Positions 34,995-44,105 of a stretch of 64,000 nt of DNA are shown here, in pieces. The notes below the pieces were generated by a model. That model did not search any database. It was not told where the DNA came from and saw only the letters and a program-made list of their open reading frames with translations. The stretch spans positions 1,922,001 to 1,986,000 of the forward strand of contig AP035880.1 in the NCBI GenBank assembly GCA_045866215.1. The letters run 5' to 3'. Positions within the stretch are counted from its first letter, which is position 1, and each line of letters opens with the position of its first letter. The translations under genes were made by a program, and so were the position numbers. The DNA comes from Croceivirga sp009797885 (lineage in GTDB: Bacteria > Bacteroidota > Bacteroidia > Flavobacteriales > Flavobacteriaceae).

Positions 34995-35453
34995 ATGCAG
35001 GAAAACTTTCGGAAACAGATTACATCGTTGGGCAGGTTACTTATGGTCTTTGGGCTTTTGTTGGTAACGGTATTTATGGGGATTTTCTATCTAAAAAACA
35101 ATCCGGATGCCCTAAAATCAAGCGAGGTCTATGAAGTCTTGCCTGCCGATGAATCCGAAATGGTACTCTTGGATGCCCAAACCATTGCACAATCAGGATT
35201 TATCAATGACGAAGGGGTATCGGGCGTTATTCAAAATTGCACCCAATGCCATTCGGCCAAATTGGTAACGCAAAACCGAATGAGCAAAGAAGGCTGGGAA
35301 GCTACCATTACCTGGATGCAGGAAACACAAAACCTATGGGATTTGGGAGCCAACCATGGGAAAATAGTGGCCTATTTGGCCAAAAACTATGGCCCCGAAC
35401 GTAAAGGTCGAAGACAAAACCTGACCAATGAGGATTGGTATGAATTGGAATAA
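34995..35453 (+). CDS. Membrane-anchored monoheme cytochrome c (sulfite oxidase partner)
   Basis: A 152-residue protein with an N-terminal membrane anchor (residues 12-33) and one heme-binding CTQCH (C82, C85, H86); WMQETQNLWDLGANH may supply the axial Met. Arrangement sulfite oxidase plus small cytochrome c resembles SorAB. Starts 1 nt after the oxidase stop and 2 nt before the next gene, so the three form a tight operon. Confidence 0.88.
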   Translation: MQENFRKQITSLGRLLMVFGLLLVTVFMGIFYLKNNPDALKSSEVYEVLPADESEMVLLDAQTIAQSGFINDEGVSGVIQNCTQCHSAKLVTQNRMSKEGWEATITWMQETQNLWDLGANHGKIVAYLAKNYGPERKGRRQNLTNEDWYELE

Positions 35454-35455
35454 CT

Positions 35456-36331
35456 ATGGAAGTCTATTGGGAAGCATTTTTAAACGGTTTTAACGGTACG
35501 GTAAATTATACGTGGAAATCCATTTTGTTTCAAGTGCCGTGGTACAAAAATTACTTTTGGGGGTTGGTTGCCATTTCATTGGTGGTCTGGTTATTGGAAA
35601 TGGTCTTCCCCTGGCGAAAGGACCAGTCCATCTTTCGAAAGGATTTTTGGCTGGATGGGTTTTATATGTTCTTCAACTTTTTTGTCTTCGCCATCGTCAT
35701 ACAAGGCGTTTACAATATATTGGAAGTAGGCTTTGGACAATTGGGGATTACCGCACAAAGCCTGGCGCTTTTGAGTATCGGTTCCTGGCCTATGTGGCTA
35801 CAACTTTTGGTCTTCTTTGTACTACTGGATTTTGTACAGTGGCTCACCCATATTGCCCTTCATAAGTTTCCATTGCTCTGGCGGTTTCATCAAGTGCACC
35901 ACAGTGTGAAGGAAATGGGATTTGCGGCCCACCTACGTTACCATTGGATGGAAAACATCCTTTACAAACCGTTAAAGACATTTGGGGTAATGCTTTTGGG
36001 AGGATTTGAGCCCGAACAGGCCTATATTGTCCATTTTGTGGCCATTGCCATTGGGCACCTGAACCATGCCAATATTAAACTGACCTATGGCCCTTTGAAA
36101 TACATTTTTAATAACCCTGTCATGCACCTCTACCACCATTCCTATGTGCTGCCCGAAGGAAAATATGGGGTGAATTTTGGGATTAGCCTCAGCCTATGGG
36201 ATTATCTCTTTAAAACCCATCATATTCCCGAGGACAGTGGGACCATTGCATTGGGCTATAAAGGGGACGAACGGATGCCCAAAGGATTTTGGGGGCAGTT
36301 GGTCCATGGATTTAAAAAAGGGGCGTCATGA
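35456..36331 (+). CDS. Sterol desaturase/fatty acid hydroxylase family membrane protein
   Basis: A 291-residue di-iron membrane oxygenase-like protein with four to five helices and the histidine clusters HIALH (about 139-143), RFHQVHHS, GHLNHANI and LYHHSYV/H. This is the FA_hydroxylase (ERG3) family, acting on lipids or, in bacteria, on hydroxylated lipids. It directly follows the cytochrome gene (2 nt), which could supply electrons, but a link to sulfite oxidation is not evident. Confidence 0.85.
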   Translation: MEVYWEAFLNGFNGTVNYTWKSILFQVPWYKNYFWGLVAISLVVWLLEMVFPWRKDQSIFRKDFWLDGFYMFFNFFVFAIVIQGVYNILEVGFGQLGITAQSLALLSIGSWPMWLQLLVFFVLLDFVQWLTHIALHKFPLLWRFHQVHHSVKEMGFAAHLRYHWMENILYKPLKTFGVMLLGGFEPEQAYIVHFVAIAIGHLNHANIKLTYGPLKYIFNNPVMHLYHHSYVLPEGKYGVNFGISLSLWDYLFKTHHIPEDSGTIALGYKGDERMPKGFWGQLVHGFKKGAS

Positions 36332-36483
36332 CCCTTCAAATTAAGCGCTCCCTTCCCAAGGGGAAATTCCTACCTAACGGCAAATCCAAGGAACGGTAGC
36401 ACGTTTTAAAAAACGGCCATGTTAATCTGGTACAATTTTAAAAAAAACCTACCCTTTAGATTTGTACTTAAATATCCTAAGGC

Positions 36484-38202
36484 ATGTTCAAATACACCAT
36501 TTTTGCAATACTCCTATCATTTTTCACTTTGTTTGGTTGTGGACAGCAAGGTCCACAGGACCATAACGGAAACTGGATCGGTACTTTACCGGACAGACAG
36601 GGTTTCAATTTTAAGGTCGCCCTTGAAAATACAGCATCCGGCCGCTATCACCTGATCATTGCCAATACCAAAACCATTATGGATAGGGAGGTGAAATCGA
36701 TGTCCAATGACCATGTCCAGTTTTCCATTGATGATCAGCTCCACTTTGAGCTTTATCCCATGAAAAATGGACAGGAACTTACCGGTTTCATTAAATCCGG
36801 AAGGTTTCTTTACCATATGAGCCTAAAACAGGTGGAACACAACACCTATGAAGGGCGCTGGAATCCGTTTATGTTTGATGACGGCCTTATATCCGATGAT
36901 ATACTGCTCTACGTTGAAAAAACCAATGAATCCGGGCTTGTTGCCTATCCCTTTTTTGGCGATCAACGGTTTAGGGGTACCTGGGCAAGTGGGTTTGAAA
37001 AGAAAGGGGACACCCTCTTTTTTAGTGACGACAACACAGGCTTTAATTTTCGCGCCCTATTCTCCAAAAATGCCATTGGGTTGGAAATGTACTTGGTCGA
37101 TGCCCTTATTACAAAGACCACCCTGCAACATTCGGAAGAGGATTGGGAATATGAGGTGGATACCACCGATAAAACCCAGACTACCAACAAACCGCCACAG
37201 TTGGACGATGGATGGGCCGTAGCAGATGGTAACGACCATGCCATCAACAAAACCAAATTGCAGGAATTGATCGATAACGTCAATTCCAAAAAACTCGTAA
37301 ATACCCATAGTATTCTCATTGCCAAGGAAGGGAAACTGGTATTTGAAACCTATTTTGATGGTTTTAATGCCCATATTCCCCATGATCAGCGCTCGGCATC
37401 AAAGAGCATTTCATCTGCAGTGATAGGTATTGCCCTTAATGATGGCCTTATGGAAAGTGTTGACGAAAAACTGTACGACTTTGTCCCCGAAGCATATCAA
37501 TACACAAAAAATCCCTTAAAATCCAACATACGAATCAAGGACTTATTGACGATGAGTTCCGGATTGGACGTAAACAATCTGGCCTCTGAAGACTATTACC
37601 AAAATCCCAATAATTCCAACAGTTGGCTAAAAACGGTTTTGGAAGCACCCATGGTGGAAGAACCCGGAACCTATGCCGATTATGGTTCGGCGAATCCTTT
37701 TTTATTGGGGGTCTGTTTACAGGAGCGCCTGCAAAAACCCATGGAACGCTATATGGATGAAAAACTGTTCGCGCCTTTGGGTATTACCAACTACATCAAT
37801 CAGACCGATGACACAAAGTCCTCTCCCTATTTTGGTGGTGGAATGCTCATTACCCCCAGGGACATGCTCAAATTTGGACAACTCTATCTCAACAAGGGGA
37901 AATGGAAGGGCACACAAATCATTGCTGAAAGTTGGGTGGAAGAATCATTTGAAAAACACGTGCAACTACAAGATGTAAGGGACAAGAACGCCTACGGATA
38001 CCAATGGTGGCATGATATGTATACCGTTAAGAACAAAACCATTGAAACTGTGGAAGCCAGGGGGGCCGGGGGTCAATTTATTTTTATTATCCCGGAATTG
38101 GAATCCGTGGTTGTCATCACCTCCGGAAATTTTCGAAATCGGAAAGGCAATCAACCACGGGAAATACTAAGGGAGTATCTATTGCCGGCAATGGTATTTT
38201 AA
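36484..38202 (+). CDS. Lipoprotein serine hydrolase (class C beta-lactamase-like)
   Basis: A 572-residue lipoprotein (MFKYTIFAILLSFFTLFGC, Cys19). Residues about 25-225 form a beta-rich accessory region; the C-terminal 330 residues are a serine beta-lactamase-like/penicillin-binding domain with S304-x-x-K307 (RSASKSISSAVIGIALNDG), the Tyr-Gly-Ser motif in YADYGSANPFLLG, and a later GAGGQFIFIIPE (KTG-like position, altered). Such proteins are esterases or peptidases more often than true beta-lactamases. Isolated gene, 152 bp after the sterol-desaturase gene. Confidence 0.85.
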   Translation: MFKYTIFAILLSFFTLFGCGQQGPQDHNGNWIGTLPDRQGFNFKVALENTASGRYHLIIANTKTIMDREVKSMSNDHVQFSIDDQLHFELYPMKNGQELTGFIKSGRFLYHMSLKQVEHNTYEGRWNPFMFDDGLISDDILLYVEKTNESGLVAYPFFGDQRFRGTWASGFEKKGDTLFFSDDNTGFNFRALFSKNAIGLEMYLVDALITKTTLQHSEEDWEYEVDTTDKTQTTNKPPQLDDGWAVADGNDHAINKTKLQELIDNVNSKKLVNTHSILIAKEGKLVFETYFDGFNAHIPHDQRSASKSISSAVIGIALNDGLMESVDEKLYDFVPEAYQYTKNPLKSNIRIKDLLTMSSGLDVNNLASEDYYQNPNNSNSWLKTVLEAPMVEEPGTYADYGSANPFLLGVCLQERLQKPMERYMDEKLFAPLGITNYINQTDDTKSSPYFGGGMLITPRDMLKFGQLYLNKGKWKGTQIIAESWVEESFEKHVQLQDVRDKNAYGYQWWHDMYTVKNKTIETVEARGAGGQFIFIIPELESVVVITSGNFRNRKGNQPREILREYLLPAMVF

Positions 38203-38366
38203 AGACCAGCGCACTGCCATCGGCGGCATCCCAAAATGCGATAGTACGGAACGGAGCACCAGGACTATGTATCCCCTCGCTCCATCTCTTTAATAGAATT
38301 GTCTTTTTTAGGGACGCGACCCGTATGCTCCCTTGATTCTTTTGTAACTTCGTTTGGACGAACGGA

Positions 38367-38426
38367 ACCTAGGGCTGTACTAAGCGTTACCTTTCCACTG
38401 CCCGTAGTAAGACCAAAGCCCTAGGT
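38367..38426 (+). promoter_or_regulatory. Hairpin leader upstream of rsgA
   Basis: Perfect inverted repeat ACCTAGGGCT / AGCCCTAGGT (38367-38376, 38417-38426), extendable to 11 bp by flanking A/T, with an inner TACTA / TAGTA pair and a 40-nt loop, ending 18 nt before the rsgA ATG. No T-run follows, so it is not a standard terminator; a leader structure regulating rsgA is possible. Confidence 0.4.
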
Positions 38427-38444
38427 TTACCCGAAAACTTAAAC

Positions 38445-39509
38445 ATGACCCTGGAAGATTTAGGATATACCACAGCACTGGAGAATTACCGAAAGGAACA
38501 TGGTTTGGATTCATTTGGAATAGGACGGGTGATCTCCGAGCATAAGGAGCGGTATGTGGTAAAGAATACTGAAAATGAATATGATGGGGAAATCATTGGA
38601 AATTTACGTTTTTCCGCAAGTAGCAGGGCGGATTTTCCTGCAGTGGGTGATTGGGTGGTCATTTCTGCGTATGATGAAAATAAAGTACTCATCCATTCCG
38701 TATTACCAAGAAAAAGCAGTATTGAACGCCAAGCGGTAGGGAAACAGGGAGAGAAACAGATCATTGCCGCCAATATTGACCATTCCCTTATTTTGCAGGC
38801 GGTCGATCGGGATTTCAACCTTAACCGAATCGAACGGTACCTGACCATTTGCCATGCGGCCAAAGTAGAACCCCTTATTATCCTTACCAAAACCGATCTC
38901 ATAGACGCCCCCCAACTAACGGAGCTGGTCGACACCCTTCAAAAAAGAATACAACGGGTTCCGGTAATTCCCTTGAGCAATGAATCGCAGCAAGGCATGG
39001 AAACCCTGAAAGCGTACCTAAGAAAAGGAAAAACCTATTGTTTATTGGGATCCTCGGGAGTAGGAAAATCCACACTCATCAATAATCTGATTGGGATGGA
39101 AGTCATGGCCACTACCGCAATTAGCGAACGTATTAATCGGGGAAAGCATACCACTACGCACCGGGAATTGATCGTAACGGAAATGGGAATTTTAATTGAC
39201 AACCCTGGAATGCGGGAGGTGGGTATGACAGATGCTCCGGATGGACTGGATATGACCTTCGATGCCATCATAGAATTCTCCGCACAATGCAAATTTTCGG
39301 ATTGTACGCATACCAATGAAATTGATTGCGCAGTTTTGGAAGCGCTTTCCCATGGGGAAATTGATCCATCGGCCTATGAAAATTACCTAAAAATGGAGCG
39401 GGAAAAAGAACACTTTGAATTGACGGTGGCCGAGAAACGAAAAAAAGACAAGGACTTCGGAAAAATGGTCAAGGAATTCAAAAAAAGGAAAAAACAACGC
39501 AAGTACTAA
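38445..39509 (+). CDS. rsgA: Ribosome small subunit GTPase RsgA
   Basis: Circularly permuted GTPase (354 residues) helping 30S subunit maturation. OB-fold N-terminus (about 30-95), then G4 LTKTDLID, G1 GSSGVGKSTLINNL, G3 DNPGM, and a zinc-binding C-terminus (CKFSDCTHTNEIDCAV: Cys, Cys, His, Cys). Highly basic tail (KEFKKRKKQRKY), typical of Bacteroidota. Normal length. Preceded by a strong hairpin. Confidence 0.95.
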   Translation: MTLEDLGYTTALENYRKEHGLDSFGIGRVISEHKERYVVKNTENEYDGEIIGNLRFSASSRADFPAVGDWVVISAYDENKVLIHSVLPRKSSIERQAVGKQGEKQIIAANIDHSLILQAVDRDFNLNRIERYLTICHAAKVEPLIILTKTDLIDAPQLTELVDTLQKRIQRVPVIPLSNESQQGMETLKAYLRKGKTYCLLGSSGVGKSTLINNLIGMEVMATTAISERINRGKHTTTHRELIVTEMGILIDNPGMREVGMTDAPDGLDMTFDAIIEFSAQCKFSDCTHTNEIDCAVLEALSHGEIDPSAYENYLKMEREKEHFELTVAEKRKKDKDFGKMVKEFKKRKKQRKY

Positions 39510-39681
39510 CTGCCTAGATTGGCAACGGCAATTGCAAAAGAATTTCCCGGTTTAAAACCATCATATTTAGTCGTTTTCCTTTCTTATTGTAGGAAAAATA
39601 TTTCGTATTTTTAATAGGCAAATTAAACACAGGGTTGCACTCCGTAACCCTTTTATTTTAAGTTCCTAACCCATTTAAATT

Positions 39682-40758
39682 ATGAGAAAGATAGCGCTCT
39701 TCATTGGGATTGCCCTATTCACGGTCAAAACAACTTTTGGGCAATTTGATCAAAGTTATATAGGGGAGGGTCATACCCTACCTTCCCAAACACCTTGGAG
39801 TCAGTTTTATGGTGGATTTGTTACAAATGACCTTACCAATTATCCAGCCTCCCATGGTTCGCTTTTTGGATATTCCAATGCAAACAATGGGTATGGCTAT
39901 TCCTATCAGCTATTTAAGGGCCATTCGTTACCGCAACTCAAAATTAGGTTTGCCAATTTTTCTGCCGGGGACCAATGGTATTCATGGAAATCACTTTTTG
40001 ACAGTGGCAATGATATCATTTATGAAGGAGGAGATATTGAAAGCAGAATAAGGGGATACACCCATATTTACGGTAGGGCCAATGACGGAATCTTACATTT
40101 GCATGGAGGCACTTCCAATGGCCCTGTTTTCATAAATCATAATGAGACAGGGAATGTTGTACTGGTAAAAGGTGGGGGAAGGGTCGGAATAAATACCACT
40201 TCCCCAAGTGACCTTTTGACCATTGAAGAAGAGAATTCCTATGCCAACATTCGGTTAAGAAGAACGGGGACAAGTCCGGCGGATTTTAGGATCTGGTCAG
40301 GTTATAATCAACTTGAATTCAGGAATTCGGCCAATGACATCAAATTGGTATTGGAAGACAATGGCAATGTGGGCATAGGAACGGAAGGCCCGGATGCAAA
40401 GCTAACGGTGGCCGGGAATATTCACTCCCGTGAAATTAAGGTTACGGTCGACGCCGGTGCCGACTTTGTTTTTAACGATTCCTATGATCTAAGATCGCTT
40501 GAAGAGACCGAAAGGTTCATCAATCGGTATAAACACCTTCCTGAAATTGCTCCCGAAAAAGACATGCTGGAGAACGGCGTTCTGATCGGAGAGCTGAATA
40601 TTAAACTCCTTCAGAAAATTGAGGAATTGACACTTTACACCATTCAGCAAGAAAAGAAAATCAAACATCTTGAAAGGGAAAACGAAAAAATGAAGTCCTT
40701 GGACAAGGAACTTTTTGAATTGCAATCAAGGCTGGAAAAACTGGAATCCGAAAAATAG
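39682..40758 (+). CDS. Secreted repeat/coiled-coil protein (tail-fibre-like)
   Basis: A 358-residue exported protein: signal peptide (to about 21, TTFGQ), a beta-rich N-terminus with sequence such as GRANDGILHLHGGTSNGPVF, the beta-helix word NVGIGTEGPDAKLTVAGNI, and a C-terminal block DLRSLEETERFINRYKHLPE ... ending in a charged coiled coil (about 310-358). This is the common flavobacterial class with tail-fibre/S74-like intramolecular chaperone traits. Function unknown; probably trimeric and surface-located. Confidence 0.75.
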   Translation: MRKIALFIGIALFTVKTTFGQFDQSYIGEGHTLPSQTPWSQFYGGFVTNDLTNYPASHGSLFGYSNANNGYGYSYQLFKGHSLPQLKIRFANFSAGDQWYSWKSLFDSGNDIIYEGGDIESRIRGYTHIYGRANDGILHLHGGTSNGPVFINHNETGNVVLVKGGGRVGINTTSPSDLLTIEEENSYANIRLRRTGTSPADFRIWSGYNQLEFRNSANDIKLVLEDNGNVGIGTEGPDAKLTVAGNIHSREIKVTVDAGADFVFNDSYDLRSLEETERFINRYKHLPEIAPEKDMLENGVLIGELNIKLLQKIEELTLYTIQQEKKIKHLERENEKMKSLDKELFELQSRLEKLESEK

Positions 40759-40972
40759 AAAAGCCCCTATCATGGCTATGGATTGCCCGTCCTTGCCAAT
40801 GTTAAGTTGGGGGTCGCACTAAAATGTTCGAACCAAGGGCATACCTATCGCTTTTTCTCTTGCTTCTTTTGTAATTTAGTTATGATGAATAAAACAGGGG
40901 TGCATTTCTTGGAGCCCCTCCCGATAACAACAATACGTTAACTTCTTGAATTTGTAAAGCAGGCGCACCTAA

Positions 40973-41554
40973 ATGGAAATAGAAGAAGGACAACAAATCC
41001 TTAAATCCAAAAAGAAAAAGGACAAGGCCAGGGATAGGCTTGATGCTAAAGGAATGGACACCTTATTTAGGACCCTATCACGCAATCATTATACGCTTTT
41101 ACGAATGGTGGACACCAAAGCTGCCATAATCCTAACCGTTAATTCCATATTGATAACGGTGTCCTATGGAGCAATAAATCATGTTGAAGGAGTGGGAAAA
41201 GAAAATATTGGGATTTTTATTTCATCACTGGTTTATTTTTGCCTCATCTCCATGATAATTGCGCTTGTTGGCATGCTCCCCCATAAATATGTTGGGAAAA
41301 CATACAAACAAAGTGGGTATCAAGGGAACTTGTACGCTGGGAATTTTGCCGATAAATCACTGCCTGAGTTCCAATCACAATTTAAAAACATCACGAAAAA
41401 TGGAGAGACGGTTTTTGATGAACTAACTACCGATATCTACTTTCTGGGACTAGCCGTCAAACGCAAACAAACCATGATCAAATTAGCGGTTATTGCACTG
41501 ATCTTGGGTTTAATTTGGTCCGTTATCTACACCTCTATCGTAACAAAAATTTGA
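40973..41554 (+). CDS. Orphan Pycsar-type transmembrane effector (DUF5706-like)
   Basis: A 193-residue protein with the PycTM pattern: SRNHYTLLRMVDTKAAIILT (helix 1, D47-T-K-A), a second helix (about 80-101), YAGNFADKSLPEFQSQFKNI, DELTTDIYFLGLAVKRKQTM and a third helix (168-190). In Pycsar defence a cyclase makes cUMP or cCMP on phage infection and such effectors permeabilise the membrane. Here no cyclase or nucleotide-sensing domain is adjacent; the basic N-terminus (KSKKKKDKARDRL) is unusual. It may be a stand-alone relative with another role. Confidence 0.75.
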   Translation: MEIEEGQQILKSKKKKDKARDRLDAKGMDTLFRTLSRNHYTLLRMVDTKAAIILTVNSILITVSYGAINHVEGVGKENIGIFISSLVYFCLISMIIALVGMLPHKYVGKTYKQSGYQGNLYAGNFADKSLPEFQSQFKNITKNGETVFDELTTDIYFLGLAVKRKQTMIKLAVIALILGLIWSVIYTSIVTKI

Positions 41555-41632
41555 ATATCGGAAAAAAACGAACTGATCGGGGTTCAAAAAAGTCCTTACC
41601 GGAATATCTTAAGAAAAGGGGGGTGCCGGGCC

Positions 41633-41920
41633 TTAAGTTAGCAACCCTACCAACTGGTTGGCCTGCACCACTCCGGATTGGCGCCACACCAATTCCCCAT
41701 TTTTGAAGACCATTAAGGTAGGTACGCCGCGCACCTGATATTTTTGCGCCAAAGCCTGGTTTTTATCCACATCTATCTTAATGATTTTTGCCGCATCCCC
41801 CACTTGGTCCTTTACCTGTTCCAAAATGGGCATCATGGTTTGGCATGGGCCACACCACGTGGCATAAAAATCGATTAGGACCGGTTTGTCCCCTGTGATG
41901 ATTTCCTTAAAACTCGACAT
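41633..41920 (-). CDS. Thioredoxin
   Basis: A 95-residue thioredoxin with the redox motif ATWCGPCQTM, cis-Pro in RGVPTLMVFKNG. Start at 41920 (MSSFKEIITGDKPVLIDFY), overlapping the cytochrome gene by 14 bp; an ATG 15 bp upstream is possible. Reduces disulfides and persulfides; as the last gene of the rhodanese-cytochrome-thioredoxin operon it may receive sulfur from rhodanese products. Confidence 0.93.
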   Translation of the reverse strand: MSSFKEIITGDKPVLIDFYATWCGPCQTMMPILEQVKDQVGDAAKIIKIDVDKNQALAQKYQVRGVPTLMVFKNGELVWRQSGVVQANQLVGLLT

Positions 41921-42917
41921 TTTCCAGTTTATCAAACGTTATGCTCCAAATTCCCCTAACCTCGTTGATACCATAGCCCAAGGCCTTATCAGTGGGATAC
42001 TTTTCCCGTAAGAGGTTCCGTACCTCCAAAGATACATCCGTTTTGGGGTTTCCATGGCATTTCAAACATAGGTCATTGGTGACTATGGGATAATAAAACT
42101 GCACCTTTTCCCCCAAATCCTCAACAACGGGCACGAGCTTTTCATTGTTAAAGACCAAGGTTTGAAACGTTTTTATATGTTTCAACTCCCTAGCATCGGC
42201 AGCATTGCTCGGGTTACGTGGTCTATCGGTCACCCGTTTGATCTTCGCATTGAAAACTACGGACATACTATCGGTAAGGGGATAGGCCCTTTCGTTACAA
42301 AATGTAACGGCTTCAACCGGTCCCTTTTCCTGTAGCGCCCCCATTAGGTTGGCCCCCAACACCTTTTTTGTGCCCAAAGCATAGGACAGCCCAATTTCGG
42401 CGTAGCCCTTATCCTCCTCCCCAATCCATTTCTTTTGCTCCCTGTTCGTATATGGTTCAGAACCTTGGGAAGCCCAATGTGCTTCAAACCAATCGGGTTC
42501 CTCAATTTGGTAGTCACGGAGATAGGCAGCCATTTTTTCAACTTCATCGCTGCGAAACACCTGTTTGGGCATCAATCCAAACCTTTGTACCGCTCCTTTT
42601 AATTTGGCATTGGGTGCCTTGGGGTCCATTACAAATTGAACAAAGGAATCCAAGAACATTTGCCTATTGGTAAAGTGTTGTTGGTAATGGGCCTTGATCG
42701 CTATCATGGGAGGCCCTACCCTGCCCTCTTTTTGGGACGCTGATGGACTATGGCATAGGTAACATTGTTGCGCCATGAGCCTTTTGCCCTCACCGTAGTC
42801 CGTTAGTGAAAATGTATTTTTGACACTATTAATGGAGTCCAAATTGTCCCCCTTTTGGTTCTTACAGGAGAGGGATAATATCAAAATGGTCATCAGGACA
42901 ATGGATGGTCTTGCCAT
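41907..42917 (-). CDS. Lipoprotein diheme cytochrome c (DUF3365 domain)
   Basis: A 336-residue lipoprotein (Cys18, LSLSC) with two heme sites: CYLCH (C52, H56) within an N-terminal cytochrome-c-like part, and CLKCH (C284, H288) in a C-terminal DUF3365 domain (EIGLSYALGTKKVLGANLMG; IVTNDLCLKCHGNPKTDV). DUF3365 (Tll0287-like) proteins are PAS-fold redox sensors or electron carriers. Located between rhodanese and thioredoxin genes, it may take electrons from sulfur oxidation. Confidence 0.88.
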   Translation of the reverse strand: MARPSIVLMTILILSLSCKNQKGDNLDSINSVKNTFSLTDYGEGKRLMAQQCYLCHSPSASQKEGRVGPPMIAIKAHYQQHFTNRQMFLDSFVQFVMDPKAPNAKLKGAVQRFGLMPKQVFRSDEVEKMAAYLRDYQIEEPDWFEAHWASQGSEPYTNREQKKWIGEEDKGYAEIGLSYALGTKKVLGANLMGALQEKGPVEAVTFCNERAYPLTDSMSVVFNAKIKRVTDRPRNPSNAADARELKHIKTFQTLVFNNEKLVPVVEDLGEKVQFYYPIVTNDLCLKCHGNPKTDVSLEVRNLLREKYPTDKALGYGINEVRGIWSITFDKLENVEF

Positions 42918-42934
42918 TGGGCTATGGTTTTGGA

Positions 42935-43279
42935 TTAGCGTGACCAGGCACTGTATCCCCCGGAAAGGTCAATGACGGTTTCAAAACCCATTTTAACCAA
43001 CCGTTTTGCCGCTTTTTGGCTACGGTTACCGGATTGGCAATAGAGATAAACCGCGCTGTCCTTATCCAATTTTTCAAAGGAGGCGTTAAAGTTGCCCAGA
43101 CTAAAAAAGTCGATGTTTTGGGCCCCTTTGATATGGCCGGAACGGAATTCCCTTGCCGTTCTAACGTCTACCAGTTGCACATTACCTCCTTTTATGGCTT
43201 GGGCATAATCCGCTTTTGATAGCACCTTGACCTTATCTGAAATTCCTTTCTTACCGAATAGTGTATTGAATATGGACAT
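42935..43279 (-). CDS. Rhodanese-like sulfurtransferase
   Basis: A 114-residue single-domain rhodanese with active-site loop LYCQSGNRSQKA (C81) and motifs LVDVRTAREFRSGHIKGAQN. It moves sulfane sulfur between persulfides, thiols and thiosulfate. Cytosolic (no signal). First gene of the operon under the promoter at 43300-43343, followed by the diheme cytochrome gene 17 bp on. Confidence 0.92.
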   Translation of the reverse strand: MSIFNTLFGKKGISDKVKVLSKADYAQAIKGGNVQLVDVRTAREFRSGHIKGAQNIDFFSLGNFNASFEKLDKDSAVYLYCQSGNRSQKAAKRLVKMGFETVIDLSGGYSAWSR

Positions 43280-43299
43280 TGTTACCTTGTATTTTGGTT

Positions 43300-43343
43300 C
43301 AAAAGTAGTTTAGGCGAACTTTTGCCACAGTAACCTGGGTTAC
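43300..43343 (-). promoter_or_regulatory. Operator plus -7 box of the rhodanese-thioredoxin operon
   Basis: GTAACCCAGGTTAC (43343-43330, arms GTAACC / GGTTAC), 22 nt, TACTTTTG (43307-43300), ending 20 nt before the ATG at 43279. The operator centre lies about 42 nt before the expected transcription start, class II position for Crp/Fnr activators. Confidence 0.7.
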
Positions 43344-43424
43344 ATTGTCCGGAAAGTTTTTCCTTGTATGGAACAACTGAAAGACAGCGGATGCATTAGC
43401 AGCGCTGCGAGGGAATACCAATAA

Positions 43425-43832
43425 TCATTTTTTGCTGATTTGGTCCCGTGGAACCCCTGCATTAACCCCCATCCAATCATTGTAACCGCCTGAATAATCA
43501 AAGACTTGGGTAAACCCTTTTCCTTTCATCAATAGGGCGGCCCTATTGCTGCGCCCTCCCATTCTGCAATACAGGTACACCGGTTCTTCTTTGTCCAGGG
43601 TCTCTATCTGTTCCAAAAAGGTTTTTTTATCAATAATGTTAAAGTTCAGAGCATCATCGATATGCCCGGATTCGTACTCCTCCTGGGTACGTACATCCAC
43701 CAATTGTACCTCTTTCCCAAGAACCTCTTTCTGAAAAAAGGTTTTATCCACTACGGTGATCTTTGCAGGCATTTTCTCTTTACAGGAAAGACTAAGCCCC
43801 AAGAACAGGCAACAAAGCAAGCAACGCTTCAT
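43425..43832 (-). CDS. Rhodanese-like lipoprotein
   Basis: A 135-residue exported rhodanese (lipoprotein, Cys17 in LSLSC) with active-site YLYCRMGGRSNRAA (C89) and LVDVRTQEEYESGHID. Probably anchored on the periplasmic side, so it handles sulfur outside the cytoplasm. Its ATG overlaps the HMA stop by 4 bp (43829-43832), last gene of the MBL-HMA-rhodanese operon. Confidence 0.9.
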   Translation of the reverse strand: MKRCLLCCLFLGLSLSCKEKMPAKITVVDKTFFQKEVLGKEVQLVDVRTQEEYESGHIDDALNFNIIDKKTFLEQIETLDKEEPVYLYCRMGGRSNRAALLMKGKGFTQVFDYSGGYNDWMGVNAGVPRDQISKK

Positions 43833-44101
43833 GATTTTGATAGTCGACCGGCGGCACAGCTCACAAAAGACTTTGCTTTGGTAAGCAACCCGTTTTCGCT
43901 ATCCACCTCGGGATAGCCCAGGGCCGCCAGCTTTTGCTTTATGCCCAAAAGTACATTTTCGTGGGCATACACAACACGTACCGCGCCTTCCAATTCATCG
44001 ACCTCAACGGTATCCACCCCTTCAAGTTCACTTACCTTGTTTTTAATAGTGGCAGCACAACCACCGCACTTTAGATTTTGAATGGCAATTGTAGTTTTCA
44101 T
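43829..44101 (-). CDS. Heavy-metal-associated (HMA) domain protein
   Basis: A 90-residue protein with MKTTIAIQNLKCGGCAATIK: the CxxC (CGGC) of copper-type HMA domains; the rest forms the usual beta-alpha-beta fold (VDTVEVDELEGAVRVVY). The tail NGLLTKAKSFVSCAAG is an addition. Start at 44101 (an earlier in-frame ATG at 44206 would overlap the MBL gene widely). Role in sulfur metabolism unclear; may bind copper or, via Cys pair, a persulfide. Confidence 0.85.
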   Translation of the reverse strand: MKTTIAIQNLKCGGCAATIKNKVSELEGVDTVEVDELEGAVRVVYAHENVLLGIKQKLAALGYPEVDSENGLLTKAKSFVSCAAGRLSKS

Positions 44102-44105
44102 AGTA

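Noticed and set aside
40973..41935. Complete Pycsar defence operon
   Set aside because: No cyclase adjacent; the neighbour is a thioredoxin on the other strand.
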